Source: Balanoglossus misakiensis (Eukaryota > Hemichordata). Taken from it: a stretch of DNA of 64,000 nt. A program made the position numbers and the translations under genes. The notes under the pieces are model-generated. The model had not been told where the DNA came from. It saw only the letters and a program-made list of their open reading frames with translations, and did not search any database. Below are positions 26,191 to 40,756 of the stretch, piece by piece. The stretch is from NCBI GenBank assembly GCA_040954595.2, contig CM082594.2, forward strand, positions 6,076,001 through 6,140,000, written 5' to 3'. The first letter of the stretch is position 1. Each line of letters starts with the position of its first letter.

Positions 26191-29100
26191 TGCGGCAGAG
26201 ACGTGTCCCCGAGTGTCCGTGTTATTGAATCTGTTACCCTATTAGGCGTATATCACACGGGTAAATACATGGTTACTGGGATTCCGTGTTTGATTACCTT
26301 GTTACATCCTGAAAGGCATTGAAAATAGCCCGGGGGATTCTGCTGTCCACAGATATATCAATCAAGTGGCCAGTGCGCTTGTCACATATTGAGAAGAACC
26401 CAAACGACCTCTTAAGTAAATACATCATTTCGTTTAAGCAATACCGCTCACTTCAGCAACAGACTTTCAACAGCATTAAAAAATAAATGTTTTCCCGGAT
26501 AGATGTAAAAGATCCAATTCAATATGGACTGCACTATACTTCTTAATAATATTTTCTTTTAAAACCTGAACCTTCCATGATCGACAACTGGTGAACGTTT
26601 ATGGAAAAGGCGGGAACTCAAAACGTCGTGCGTCTGTACACAATTATCGTTCTTCTGGCGGTTATCAAAGATGGCAGCCACCCGAATTACGTCAGCCATT
26701 GCAACCTATAAATATATAATAACCACGATTTCGAAATTGCGCCAAAACCTACTCGTCGTTTCGAGTCTCTGTATTAAGGTGCCATCTTCGTTAGATAGTA
26801 AAAGAATTCATGAAAATTCAATAAATTGAAATACTGTTATGTCAGAAGATAACATTGCACACTTCCCGTGGTTATTATTACATCCAACTAATACGATTCT
26901 ATATAATAAATACCAGAGTTGATTTTTTGCTTTTCATTTCATCTCCTCGGGCGTCCTCTAATAAAGTAATATTAGTAACCTTGCAAAAGTTTCATTAATT
27001 AGAAAGGGCCATGAGGAAACTTGATTAATTACTAATACGACATTTCAGATTCTGTTTCTGGCATTTACAAGGTTTCATGTCCGTTTTAGAATTATTAGAC
27101 AAAATCACCATGATTTAAAAGAATAGGCAATAACAAAAATCACTTAACTATGTTTGTCTTTAAGTACGATATGATATATTCGGATACAGTAACAAAATCC
27201 AAGTGATACCTTACAGATGATGTAGTGTTCGGGGAAATGCACTAAAGAGATAAAAGTATGAAAAAAGTTTGCGTATATTTGCCCATTACAGAGCGCTGAT
27301 CATACAAGTATTACGCTTACAAAATAAATAGCTTTCCGAAGAAAGATTTAAAGATGGTTTACGATCTCACTTTCAAACATGCAGCTGCAAAAGGCTTGAA
27401 ATATAGATCTTGTACATACATGTAAAAATGTTTTATGGTTTCCGTAAAGCGTGCACGTATTTGATCACTGATTTCCGTGGCAAACATCCACCCGCGCGAG
27501 ACTCCAGAAGAGGTAAACGGGTCACCAGCCATTGCTAATCCGGAGCCTCTATACATGGAAAACATGTCAAATGCACCATTGAATCCATTTGTAAATTATG
27601 ATCATTTCGATATTTAATCATTCTCAAGACGAAAATTTTGAATTATTGATGAAGTTAAGCAAATGCTTTTAAAGTCCGTGCCTATAGTGCCGTTACAGAG
27701 AATGGATTCGCGTAATGGCGACGGTAGGCGAAAACACTTTGATATTTAAATATTTAATTAACAGTAATTTAATACATTTTACATCATTTAAATCAACATG
27801 CTGTAAATTCCTGAGGGATTCCAAGGTACGGTGAGGTAGCTTTCGGGCGACACTTGTTAAATCCGAATGGAGTATGACATAAGATCACCTTACCTATGAA
27901 GATTTTCAATATATTAACTGACTAGATGCACGCGAAACTTTGTAGCAAGCTAAAATTCTCACAGTTGCAATTCCACGAAATCAAAACCGAGGAGGGAATA
28001 GACTTTAACCATCAATTGAATAACCATTGGAAATTTGGCTTATTTTGTCAAGAGGCTCGGCCAGGCAGACAGCCGACACAAGATTTGCGCACGGGGTTAA
28101 CGCAGCATTAAATCCAGACAGTTCAAATCAGCAACTACTCAAAGGTCTAAATTTATTACCGTTCAGGAGTTCACAAATGCCAATTGCGTTTCCTATTTGG
28201 TGACTTCTTGGTTTCCAATTTCATGGTCACGTGAATCACAGATCTGTATCTGACCTTGGATCGAACGGACAGCTGAATGGTTGATTGGCATGAGCGCGTT
28301 CATCACGGTTGTTAGGATACATCAAAAAGTTTATTTAAAGCAAAAGGGTACCTGTCAAATTAGAACATATACCTCCCCCAGTGAGATTCCGTGGTCGAGA
28401 ATCAGTGAAACGAGTTCCTTTCGGCTAAATGTGAGATCACGTATTTTACTTATTAAGCTACTTGACGACTGAAGCTCGCCCGTGGTTTGCTTGGTAATAC
28501 TACCTAATGGCACTTTACTGGCTAAGATTCATCCGTAGCGTACATAACATTACACGTTGTATTACTCGGTTAAGTGTTCTCATGAGGGGCTCACAAACAT
28601 CAGTTTGTGTAAGCTATGGAAGAAAGGGCAACGGAATTTCAATTTTCCGAAAGGTGGCTTCTTGTATACCATGTTCATTGTGTTTACTTGATTCACTCTG
28701 GTTTTTATTATCAATCACAAGGCCGTGATATACATGTCTGCCTGCGTGTCGCGCAGTGTGCTTTAGAAAATAAAACATGTGGACTTAGTGCTTAATGTAG
28801 AAAACATTGCTTTTCACACGACGAGCAATAATAGTAGGGTTTACAGCAACAAAACGCCGGACTGTCATAATGTTTTCACCTTTGCTAAACAGAGTGTGAA
28901 ATCAACGTCAAATACGATTGTTTGGGTGACCCACAAAATTGTGTTTACATTAATGATTATCAATTGTGATACAAGACCACTTCCCCTTATTTCGAACAAA
29001 AGCCTTGTCTTGATAACGGCAATTTTGGCGATCACAACTGTCATCGGCCGCTGGATATAGAAATGAATGAAGTATTCACTTACGTCCCCGAAATAACCCG

Positions 29101-31507
29101 GGATAAACACTTACTCAGAGCTTTAAACGTTAATGAAGAAGAATGCCGTGGATTTTTACTATCCCATTAAGGTATCAAAGTCGGAACCGATCCGTTAAAC
29201 TCACAATGAACATTAATACGACCCACTGCCTGACGAAATGATTTACACTGATTTGTCATTTAACAACCGGTATGCAAGTATAAGTATTCTATATTGTTGG
29301 GAGGAAGGGAGGGGTATAAAAATTAACGGATCAGTTTTCATAGCTTTCGTCAGTTTACTAAAGTCAAAATATGCCAAGTTAGCGGGGTACTTGACAAATC
29401 TAATAAAACGGACTAACACGGTCACTTAATAATCCCTTCAATTCTTTAAGGAAATCAGATAAAATGCAGACTTAGCGTTGGGCTGACCTTTCACCTTCTT
29501 TTGCAATCGCAAGTGCATTCTGGGAAGTACCGCATTTAAGCTAATCATCTTGGAGTCGCGGAGGGAAAGCTAGTTTTATGCCAAGTCAACACTTCTTGCA
29601 TTTAATGTATTCCATTTTCTCGCGTTTAATAAATTGTCGAATTTGATGTGTCTTCATATAAAAAAGGGCTGGAGGGCAATTCCCGCAAATGGACTCACAT
29701 TAAGAGGAACTGCGTTATGCGCGCAGAAATTTCAGATGGACATTATCGAAATATATGGGTGCATAAAATTCGCTGCAAGCGGACGGGCACCTGACCCCCA
29801 CCCTTGTTTGAGACACGCTCGGATAATGTTCACTGCTCATGTTTAGTGGATATCAAACAGTTAATCAAACAAGAAGTGTGCATTCTTCATAAGGCATCGA
29901 ACAGGCATCGTCATATCATACAGAAACCCTCCTTCGCCCATCATCACTGTTTCCGCTTTCATTTCATTGAACAAACCATGCTTGAAAACATGGGTTTGCT
30001 TTCCGTAACCATGCATTTGCATTTCTAAAGAAGGAAATTAAAATCTGCTAACGTAAACATACAGAGGATGTGAGCTTGAAATACTTAGCACATGACTCGC
30101 GTAACTGGATAACACTGTAAAATCCAAGTGCCGGTTTGTTTACTTTTTCCTATAGCAATTATTTTTTTATTCTGATCATTTCAATTCAAATTTCACATCG
30201 ATGCATCATGCAGTGGTACGGCGAGGTCACACATCGTATGTATAGCCAGAAAGTGATACATATCCGAATACTTTGATGGTTAAACGCAGTAATCTGGTGT
30301 CCTTAACCATTGACGACATTGTTGATAACTATTGATGACAATTCGATAATCAAATTAATTCTTAGCTGGTATGGCCACACACTTCAAAGTCAGATTAAAG
30401 AATCGAACAGGAAAATCCCATACACGGATTCTCCACCATGACATGGATCTGATTGAGTTGGGAAAGTGAGCGGGTCCGGGACAGACATAGTTAGCATTTA
30501 AGCTTAAGGAGAAAGTGAATGTGAAAATTAACTTTTAAGGGGAGCACATGGCATTTCATCAAAACGGAAATAGTCCCCCAGAAGCGCTGTATCATACATT
30601 CTTCACTCTATATCTTTATTTGTCAGAAAATTCAATTCTTCACTTTTGGATTTCGTCAATAGATAACGTCTTGAAATCTAATTTTGTCCGCGTCGAAGTG
30701 ACTACATACCCCGGCCCCGGGGAGGAGAACACCCGGTGGTTAGTCATTGGCGTGTGCGCGGTTTGTAAATCACCACGGCGACAACGCCATCCCAAAAAGT
30801 GACAATTTGTGCCGAGGGGCATAGATTTATATCTCTCTGTGGCTTCACGGTAGCCTGGAGCAGACATGACGCTGGCGACACGAGGGATACCTAACACGAT
30901 ATTTAAGACTAATGTGTTATATTTCTCTGGGAAATGTAATATTAGCACAGCTGTCGACATGCATGTGTGATGCAAGTCGCCACCCGTTATTTTTCCAACT
31001 ATATGGGAGCAGTGACTCAATTTCTTAACGGAAATATTTTCTGAAATTCTTCTCTGGCAAAGATTTACGATCTTTGGAAACAGACTAAAAATCGCTAATC
31101 AGTAACTGGTTTAACATGATGGCACCTCGCATTCTTGGTACATACTCAGGGCGTCTACTAAGAATACACATCTGCAATTTTGTACAGATATTACCACATA
31201 AATTCAACATTACACCTCGTTTATAAACAGGGTGGTGATATCTTTCAGTGGTTTGTAGTTACCGAGAGCGCTTTACACGATACGTCAGACAAACACAGCT
31301 GGTCAAATGATGTGTGACGGAGCTCCTTCACTGAAGCCCATCGAAAATAGCAGTTCGATAAACTACATATGCCTCATTTGCAGGCAAGGAGATTAATCTG
31401 AAAAACGACTGCGGTTTACATCTACGACGGTGTACACTTCTGGCGAAGGCATTCAGGCTAAAGACTCTTGATGTAACTGCTCATCGCGGTTAATCTAACT
31501 CTCCCGG

Positions 31508-31584
31508 ACAATAGATGATTTTCTGCTCGTTGCGAGATCTCGCGAGACTATGTTAATTACGGCTTGCTAGCCAAGTATTACAAG
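31508..31584. repeat. Dispersed repeat, copy 1
   Basis: 31508-31560 matches 58453-58505 on the same strand at 41 of 53 positions without a gap, and weaker similarity continues to about 31584. Probably a fragment of an old interspersed element. Confidence 0.55.
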
Positions 31585-34500
31585 TCAAGATTTGTAAGAA
31601 ACCAGAATAGGTGTGGCGTTTAACAAAAAATGTGACTATTGTGCCATTTAACGTAATGGGGCGTGTGTTGTTTGTCTTGTGTCACACGAGAATGTCCTGT
31701 CATATAAACTGCCTAACCACGCTTAGATCTCGCAGGGTCTCGTGAGGGTTCGGAAAACGGTCTATTTGGAAACATCGCCATTCCTCAGCTGGCAACATCA
31801 GAATGCGAAGATTCATTGCTAGGTTTCTCATATTCAGTGACAATGCCAATACAATACGGTGACATTAAGCTAAAGAGCTGACGGGAATTATTAACAAAGG
31901 TTAGATAACGACGACCTTGTATGTGAATTTACGAGCAAATTACGATCCCAACCGCTGTTTATCATGAGTGTATATTTTATTCAAGAAACATACGGCGATT
32001 CTGAATACAGGACTCTAATCATAGGGCATCAAAGGTGACCATGGCAACGTGGCACCAGAGAAGCCCAAGGCTATTCCAAGCCGGTTTTCTACAAAGAACG
32101 GTATATGGAAACAAAATGATGAAAAAAATGGTGACTAAACGTTTACGGATGTATATATTACAAGAGTGATCTTCCGTGAGTCTAGCACAACAATCAATAT
32201 TAAGTAAAGAACACATCGCTAATGTTATCAAAAGAGGGGAAAAATAATTACACCTTTACTGCTACTAAGGCAAAAATAAAGATACAGACATGTACCAACT
32301 GCGCCCCAGTAATGTCCACATTAGCACAATTGCCTCCAACGAAGGCCAAAGGTCAAGTCAACACGATGGGGGGGATTAAAGTCTTATGAATATCGGTGGC
32401 AATATATCAAGTGTTGCTATCTTTATGAGATAGCGAATATCTAAAATCAGCCTGGATCTATCGGTATCGATGACACTTAATACCAGCCTAATCCACACGA
32501 ATTTAGTTTCACACAATCAGTGATATTATTGTTAAAGCACTACTCGATCTTGAGGAGAATGTGTGGCGTCGCAGTTAAGATGCCATATTTTTGCTGTCTG
32601 GTATGCAAGCTGACCGTTTGATATTTATTCAGTATTGTACCATATTTAAGTATGTCTTAACTATCCTTTTACTTAAATTATTATATTTTTGTATGATTTT
32701 TTTCTTTTAACATCGATATTACATACACATATGTATTAAGTATTATGAATGTAATATATTGTATCAGACGCATTTCACACCGTAGTTATCGGTGTCCGAT
32801 AGCGCTGGCATTTATTTGGCCACCAAAAAAACATCGGGCGTCAAAGTTCATGTCAGGAAATTCCCATGACGACTATCAGTCTGGTCAGAAGTCGTCAAAA
32901 TCATCACACAGAACGAGAGATAAGATAATGCGACGCGGCGCACACTTCGCGGATTCGGGCGTCCCATCCCCTGTAACGCTGCGCGAGTCGGATTAGAACG
33001 AGTTTCCACCGTATTACACACTGATTAAAACCCATCCGAGCATAAAATAGTCCGAGATAGAGGCGACGCGTGACTGAAAACTAGGAAACCGAATTTCGGC
33101 GACAATGTGAGCCCCCCATCACTGATGTGCGCGTAGAGAGGAAGCCGTTTGGTTGATTAAACTTCACGAGGCAAGGACTGTCAGTTTTCATTAGCAGTGC
33201 CTCGGAGACACTGCTCGACCAGATAATTGAAATAAGTGAAGTCCGCCTAGCCAATTTCTTTCCTCGCACCCGCGTTCAGAACTTTACAGTTTGCAAATAG
33301 TAAAAAAGAAGAAATACACCCAAATGTACGTTTTATATTGATAATAGTCTGCGTTTATGGAGTATAACCATATGGTGATTCAAGCTATAGTTCTGTTCGG
33401 TGCCGGCTACTGTAAATATGAGAACTACACTAAGGACCTTGGCGCATCAAAATATCATCGAGATGTCCTCAACAAATCTACGTAAATGAATAATTCGCCC
33501 AGATTTAGACTCGAGTGCGATTGAACTTGTGACCTTCCCTCAGTTGGACAATCAGAACAAGCTTTGCTTTGTTTACTCATTCGATAAGAAAAACCTGCGA
33601 GACTTTTCCTGAAGGACTTACTGCAGGTATCGTTTCCCAACATCACTTCAAGGACTACTCGAAAAACAGGGCAGGTCTTAATTTGTGAGCAAACATTTTT
33701 TCTGAATTTACAAGACGGGCAAGCTGGCGTTTGAATAATTGATTTGAGCACGGAGGACCCTCTTGGGGCAAATCAGCGACCGGTCGTGTCAATATTGACA
33801 TGCCGAGTGCGCTCCCGCTGGTTGCCACGAAGCGACGGCCAACGCGCAAAACGGCCGTTGTTATGGGTCCCGACGTCGCGTCGTGCGTACCGCACACTCA
33901 CCTTTCGCGGACAGTTCACCATTACAGCAAACTGTTGCCCGGTTTATAAATGATAAGGCATGTCGTAGGCGTTGCTTTGCCCGTGGAATTTCTACAGTTT
34001 TCAGCAAATTTTGCTTCAGAAATGTTGACAGCTGAACCTTAAAATCGGTGGTGCGATTATTCACGGAAAATATCAAACAAATTTAACCCAGTTCAATAAC
34101 CTTTCCTTAGACAATGTATCGACTATTATATTTCTACTATAAGTCAGTTATTTGTGGGAGACGGAAAATGCACCTTGAATAATGTTCGGGTATTTATAAG
34201 TACATGTATATTCTTGGGAATTCATGCAACATAAAAATTCAGTTTTCAAATGGCGAGGCTGTGAGATCACGTTCTTTGCGCAGTCTGTTGCCAAGAAATC
34301 GAGATAGCCCACAGTTAAATGCATATGGGAGTTCACAGACACCACAACTGGGTTGCACTGTTAATGTCGTTTGACACAGTTTTCAACAAAGGTGGCCGAC
34401 CACCGCCTTGCTATAGGCAGCCTGAAAGAGAGACACATAGCACCTTGCCCCATCGGACAGGATCAGCGATGTCGCCATGGCGACGGATGAATGGATGAAG

Positions 34501-34970
34501 ATTGGCGAAGCAGGTCTTTTGTCAAAAATCTCGGCTTTGCGGCTGGCTGATTAATTTCTCATGCTGCATTGTAACTTTAGTCGCCGTGTATGGTGTTTTT
34601 GTTTTCCACGTGCGACTGGGAATCGAGATAATGTGTATCATCATGGATAGATGGAACATAAAAGGATCCATATTTATCTCTCTCACTGAGCGCTGTCTAT
34701 AGAATTAGCACAGTTTGTCATTTCTCAATCTTTCGAGTGATCCCTACCACCTCAAACTCAAAGCTAATTACCCCATTTCAGAGATGCAATCATTTAAGTT
34801 CGAGAAAATTGAAGAAGTTTGGGGAAATGTTAACATTCGTTGTACCCACGGTACATGGGCGTACGTTCACGTGATTTTGGCAATCAGTGCGAGGCGTTAT
34901 TAGCCCCAGAATAATCCTATATAGTATTGCTTTTGAAGGAAATTTGAGGAAAAATGTGTATTATCTGCTG

Positions 34971-34978
34971 TGACGTCA
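34971..34978. promoter_or_regulatory. CRE palindrome TGACGTCA
   Basis: A perfect CRE within the longer palindrome TGTGACGTCACA (34969-34980), just upstream of a GC-richer patch at about 35080-35350. Confidence 0.3.
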
Positions 34979-37900
34979 CATGTGTCAGAAAAATGAAAAG
35001 AAAATGACAAATTGCCATTAAATATTGATAAAATGGCTGCCTTTCTTCCCGGTGCCGCGTAGTTGCGTCACTTGGTCGATCGCTCATCTGACAGATTTGT
35101 TTGAAGAGGTCAAGGGAGGACTCGATTTCTTAGGAAGGGCTGAGGACCGCGCAGAGGTAATGAGGTGCCACCACAACGGCGCCGAGTCGATCGTGTCCAG
35201 TGGCCTCCCAGAGAAATTCTCGTCCGCTGCAGAGGTTCACCAGCTGGGGGCACGTTCTAAAAGTTAAGTCACCTGGAGTACCTGTCAGCCAGAGGTGGCC
35301 CCGGTTTGTGGGCGACACCACTGCATGTCTGATTAGCCGTTTCTTAAACCACACCGCCTGACATGTAACCCGGTGACATTTGTTATCGTCTGCTCAAGTT
35401 TCGTGTCGTGTCGCCACGTAAAATGCTGCTCTCGGGCCTTTGCGTAATTGCATCGCATTGGATATTTAAAATCTTCTTTATTTCATTTGTGCGCAACTTC
35501 AGAGTTTCCTGTGTTATACCAGCCTAATCATTCTTGATTGCCGCAAATGTGCTTCCCTGAATTCTGATATCACGTGTTATATAAATCAACCAAGTCAAGT
35601 CAAAATAATGATGGTTGCGTTAGAATGTTTTGTGCAGCGTTTTCTCCGACTAAATGGATTATATAAAGGGCTAATTACTGTCTCGACGTAGCCCAGACAA
35701 AATAAATGCAAAAAGCGCACAGTAGTTGAAGGATACGTCATTGACCAGCAACAATTACTAGCTAGTAACATCACGATTGAGCCTCAGCTCGCTTTCTTCT
35801 CTTGAGAAATTCATTCATTTCTTTAGTTCATTTTGACCAAAACAATCCGACAGCTACGTGTTTGTGTCGATTGATGCGCTCAACTTATAATTTCCATTAG
35901 GAGCGGCTTCTCACAATCGCCGCCAAAGGAAAACATCCACAAAGATTATTTCATGCTTTGCTTTAATGATCAGACGACATAACAAATCATATTTAGAGTC
36001 TGACGAACGGCCAGCTCTACACGCATGTGGAAATCTGGAGTGATGACAGACGACAATAACCGCTTCGAGGGCACGTACGCACGCACGAGCGTTTTTAAGT
36101 ATCTCAATACTTCATCGTTAGTGCCGCTCAATGGAAGACCGATTCCTTTGTTAATGTGGTCTTAGAAGATGATTTAATTGCCCCGTAGGTGGAATTTAAT
36201 TGAGAAACTAGTCAGCGCTCTAAAATGAACGAACCAAGGAAAGGTGGCCCAGAGAAATAGCGAGGAGATGCCTGACTTTTTATAACTGAGTCGCGGGCTC
36301 TCAGTATACGTGTGTTTGACCGTGACGCGGCAAGTCATTGTCCCTACACATATCATGCGGAGAGAAAGTGCACAAACTGAACATCCGTGTGTGTGTTTCC
36401 TTCGAGTTTGACGGTGAGACGTCACTTCGTGGTTCAATTAGGCAAGTGTCACTGAGGATGTTTCCTTCCGCCACAATGGGTGCTGTCATTTTGTGTACGA
36501 ACATTGCCATGTCCGCGCCAAATTGCAAAACGACTTTAACTAGCATCCAATCCAATACTGGACAAAGCCACAAAACACGGACGTTCTTTGCGACCTACAT
36601 ACATCTATATACTCCTGATCTACACAATATTTTTTTTTGCGATTCCTAATAACAAGGTTATTCGTATTTATCTGTAGTTAGCTTGAATTATGTCCAGGTG
36701 CTTTTTATCCCAAACACTGCTAAACTCGATAACGTAAGGGTATCAATAAAGTCTGGGAATTTGAAAGCAGAGCTTTTGTGCATGCATCACATTCACAAAG
36801 GCCTCTCCTGAGCAATATTCTAGAAACCTCTAATGATCTGCACACCAGACATTGCGGATTTTACACCTTGCTTTAGTGGCTCTTAGCGTTCCAGGTGTTC
36901 CTGGACACCTTTCTGCTCGCCTCCGAACGCGCTCATGCATGGCAAATGGCTACTTTATATCCCGGTCCCCACTTTGTGTGCCGAAAATCTGGGGCATTAA
37001 AAGCCTTTCCTCGATAATTAATACTACAAGAAAGCGTCATATACGTTCGCTGATATAAACCTGAGATGTCACGTATTAGTATTAGTGTGTCTGCCTGCAT
37101 CAAAATCAGGCAGTGCAACATTCTGAACGCGGACCTCTGCTTTTCCGTTTCTCTATCAGTCTGCCTGAGCGGTCATCTGCCGGTGTCTGCGAGCATGCGC
37201 AGAGATTTTATGCTGTCTCCCCAATGCATTTATCGCCTGTGATTTCATCTCTAATGCATAGACAGTGTCTCCCTCCCTCACACACTCCCCAGTCACTCAG
37301 ATAAACAACACGCTGGCAAAAATCACACCTGAAAATGCCAAGTCTGACTTGAGATTACGTGAAAACGTCAAACCACTGTGAACGACCGAACTAAACTACT
37401 CTCTCCGTTGATTTTGATCTTTGAGATTCACACTGCGCGAGATTCATCGGTGTATTGAACCCGAATATTTCACACAAATAGAACACGAGGCCCTGTGATT
37501 TATTACCTCCGCAGTGGGGATGAGAAAAGATCTTTTTGACTATAATAAAAGAAATAACTTCATTACATTGTGACAATCATCTTTACCCGAACACTCGTAA
37601 ATCTGATTCGGAACGGAATTACATCTACGGGACACGTGAATGATTAAACTTTTGTTGATTCAGACACTTTCCGATCTAATATTTTATCTGAAACCTTCAA
37701 ACGCTTTCTGATATATATATTTTATTTGAACCCGGCTATTATATCAATCACGCCGGAACAATCCCTGTGAAATCTAGAACTAATGAATCACAAGACAATC
37801 TGATTCAGTCTTGGCGGGCAATTCTTCGGCAAACATGCAATATTCCAGGGTCAACAATACTGGGAATATTATTACGTTAACATCAGTCACCGTGGTAACA

Positions 37901-40748
37901 TCGCGAGTCTGTTAGATAGATCCACGGTGCAGTTTTACAAGGGCGATTCTCAGAGGAATGTCGTAACTTCGATTGCTCGTTTGAACAAAATAAATGTGAA
38001 TGTTTTGAATTACAGAGTGGGTGTACGCCGTTGCGTCGCTGCTCAATTGACCTGTCTGCAGTCGTGGGTGATTGTGTCGTGTAACCAAGGCAACTGACAC
38101 GTTTCTAGCCCAACTCGCTCGCTCATCGCACGGGGGACAGACGAGACAATTGACACCAGGTGTGGCTAGCTATCCCGGATGTCATTTAAACGGCCGGCAA
38201 AAGACCCGGGAGAATTGTGCACGTCTACATACCGTATTAAGATCGATGCTGCGATTCGTACCTCGGAGTCGTAGACCGTAATCATGCGTTCTCTCTGTTT
38301 CGATGGAGACAAGTGACCGCGTCACGTAACTGACATTCAGTCGCAGTGGCAATCTCGCCTTGTGCATGACCTTTGCTGGTGTAATAAAGGTCACGTTGTG
38401 ACCAGGGGACTGCACTGCCAATCACCCATTTACAAAAAAATGTGCAATGTTCAGTTTACCGCTATTCTAGGTACATGTATACCATATTACAAACACGCCT
38501 ACGGTGTTGCACGTTTGTCCCAGCCCCCTGCGGCCTGTCCAAACGACCGGGAGTGTTATTCATATGTCAGGTACGTTCCAGATAGATCTTACAAGAAAAA
38601 AAAACTAATCTCTCGTTGACCACATATATTGATTTTTCATGTATTAAATATGCCATGGGCCAAAGGGTATGATCCAGTACAAATATTGCATTTTTGGATC
38701 CAACACTTGAACTGTGCTCCCAATAAAAATCTTTAATCTCTTTGGATATTTACAAATAGGATCGAAACATTTTATCACATCATATTGAACATCGAGCGAC
38801 TTGAAGCATGCGACATATTTTCTAAATGGGTGAATGGCATCGTGCAAGGCAGAATGCGTCGATTAATATTCCACATACATCCGGTTGAGATAACATCCAG
38901 AAGTAGATACACACAAAATTGAACTTAATCACGGTTGTTATGGTCTGTTGGCTCGTACGTACGATGTATACAGCGTACACGGTCAACGTATATGCAGCGC
39001 ACGCACTGACAGATACGTGCCGGCCATGTAACGGCAAATTGAATCACGGCGTGGGCCGCTTACTTCATAGTCAATTTGCTTGGAGTGGCCCTTGCCACGC
39101 TTGTAATTAAGTATCACAACCTTGACTCCCGTGACTCGTGTTTCCCTGCCAGCCAGCCGAGCTCCAGGCAACGCTGAAATTATTCCACTCTGTCCTCACG
39201 GATCACCTGGTCTCTTGACGGGATTACGACACACAGAAGTCAGTCTCGAGTTGTGTGACTTCTTGTTTTATAACCCTGAACACACAGCCGTCGTTTTTAC
39301 CCTATTTATTAATGGGGCGGGGGTGGTTGAAATAAATGATATTTGGGCCTCGTTATTAATATCACCGATTGGTGAAATATACATTGGCGATATTGATGTG
39401 CGCAATTAAAATCTATTGCGGGTTCTAGTGAATAGAATCTTTTTGCAACACATGCCAGCGAACGATTGACCCAAAATCCCAATTATTCATGAGCCCACAA
39501 ATGTTCCGGGTTTGCAGAAAGATCGTTGGAATTAGCATGGTGCACAATGAAAAAGTTAAAAATGAATGAAAACCTACCACATGGATGAAATTGAGTTTGA
39601 CAGTTTTTGTGAGTTATTCTCATTAAGTATTCCATATTAATCCTGTGTTATAAAATATTAAATGGCGTAATCGCATGGCTATTATATATGTTTAAAAGAT
39701 TGACGGTATGAAATGAACCCTTGACAAAATGACAGATATTGAAGTATTTTGATTTCTTGTTGAAAATGTCGCACATTCATGTTGACGTTTGCACTCCGCA
39801 GGATACTGATTCTTCGAACACGAATATGAATACGAATCTGACTCGAAAGGAATCGATCCGATGAGTAATTGGGATTCGATGAGTAATACCGTTGCGGTTC
39901 AATACGACTGACAATGTTTATCTTTCTCATTTATCAGCGGTGACCTACGCTTATTCACACAAGTGCAGTATGCAAAGCTTTTGTGTCTTCTAACTTATTG
40001 ATACCAATATGGCCATCTTACAATTTGACAGACGGTAGCTAATAGCAAACTAACTGGCGGGCAAATACTGAAATCGGACAGGAAATTAGTCCACTCTTGA
40101 CCGCCTGCAAAAGCCTTCTGCAGAAGCATATTGCTGCAACAATTGTTGCCAGTTAATGGTTGTCGACTGTTCAGGCTTTATGGAATATGCCGGAGATAAA
40201 AAATATGCTGAAGGCAGGATTTGGAATCATTAAAGTCGCGTCAGTTATACAGCGTCTCACGGTGATTGCTTTGTGTGCCAGTAAACGTCATAATATTTGC
40301 CCAGTCGTATAAAGAAAAGTTGCGGACTAAGTTTTGTGCGCATGTCGGAGGGCACAGTATGCAAATTTTAATGTCGATACTGCTATATACCTCTCCCAGG
40401 ACCAGGTTCAAGGATGCATTCGGACAAGTAGGCGAAAAGTGAGAAACCTTGAAGCGAGACTGTACATTGAGCTTTACTGTGGGGATGTCTTTGAGGTGTT
40501 TAAACTTAAGGCTAAATTGAAATGAATACCACACAATAACTGCGACACAATTTTTGTACCATCTATGCGATAGTATGTCGCAATCCTCCAACTCCGGTTT
40601 GTTCGATGCGTAAAAATTATCAGATTCACATTACGTTAATGTCATAATTATAGCGCGTCTATCATACGTCCATTTTTCTCACGCAAAAAGGCTGTGATAG
40701 ACACTAAAATAAAACACATGCGATGCACTCGTACACGCATGATGTGAG

Positions 40749-40756
40749 TGACGTCA
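40749..40756. promoter_or_regulatory. CRE palindrome TGACGTCA
   Basis: A perfect CRE full site in non-coding DNA. Confidence 0.2.

Noticed and set aside
33861-34076. Possible minus-strand exon ending in AAAG|GTGAGT near 33903
   Set aside because: The donor is good, but the preceding peptide matches no family and no acceptor was convincing. It could be an untranslated exon; evidence is too thin to annotate.
35025-35267. Plus-strand open frame in a GC-richer patch
   Set aside because: The composition is slightly coding-like but the peptide (LFEEVKGGLDFLGRAED...) is not recognised and clear splice borders are lacking.
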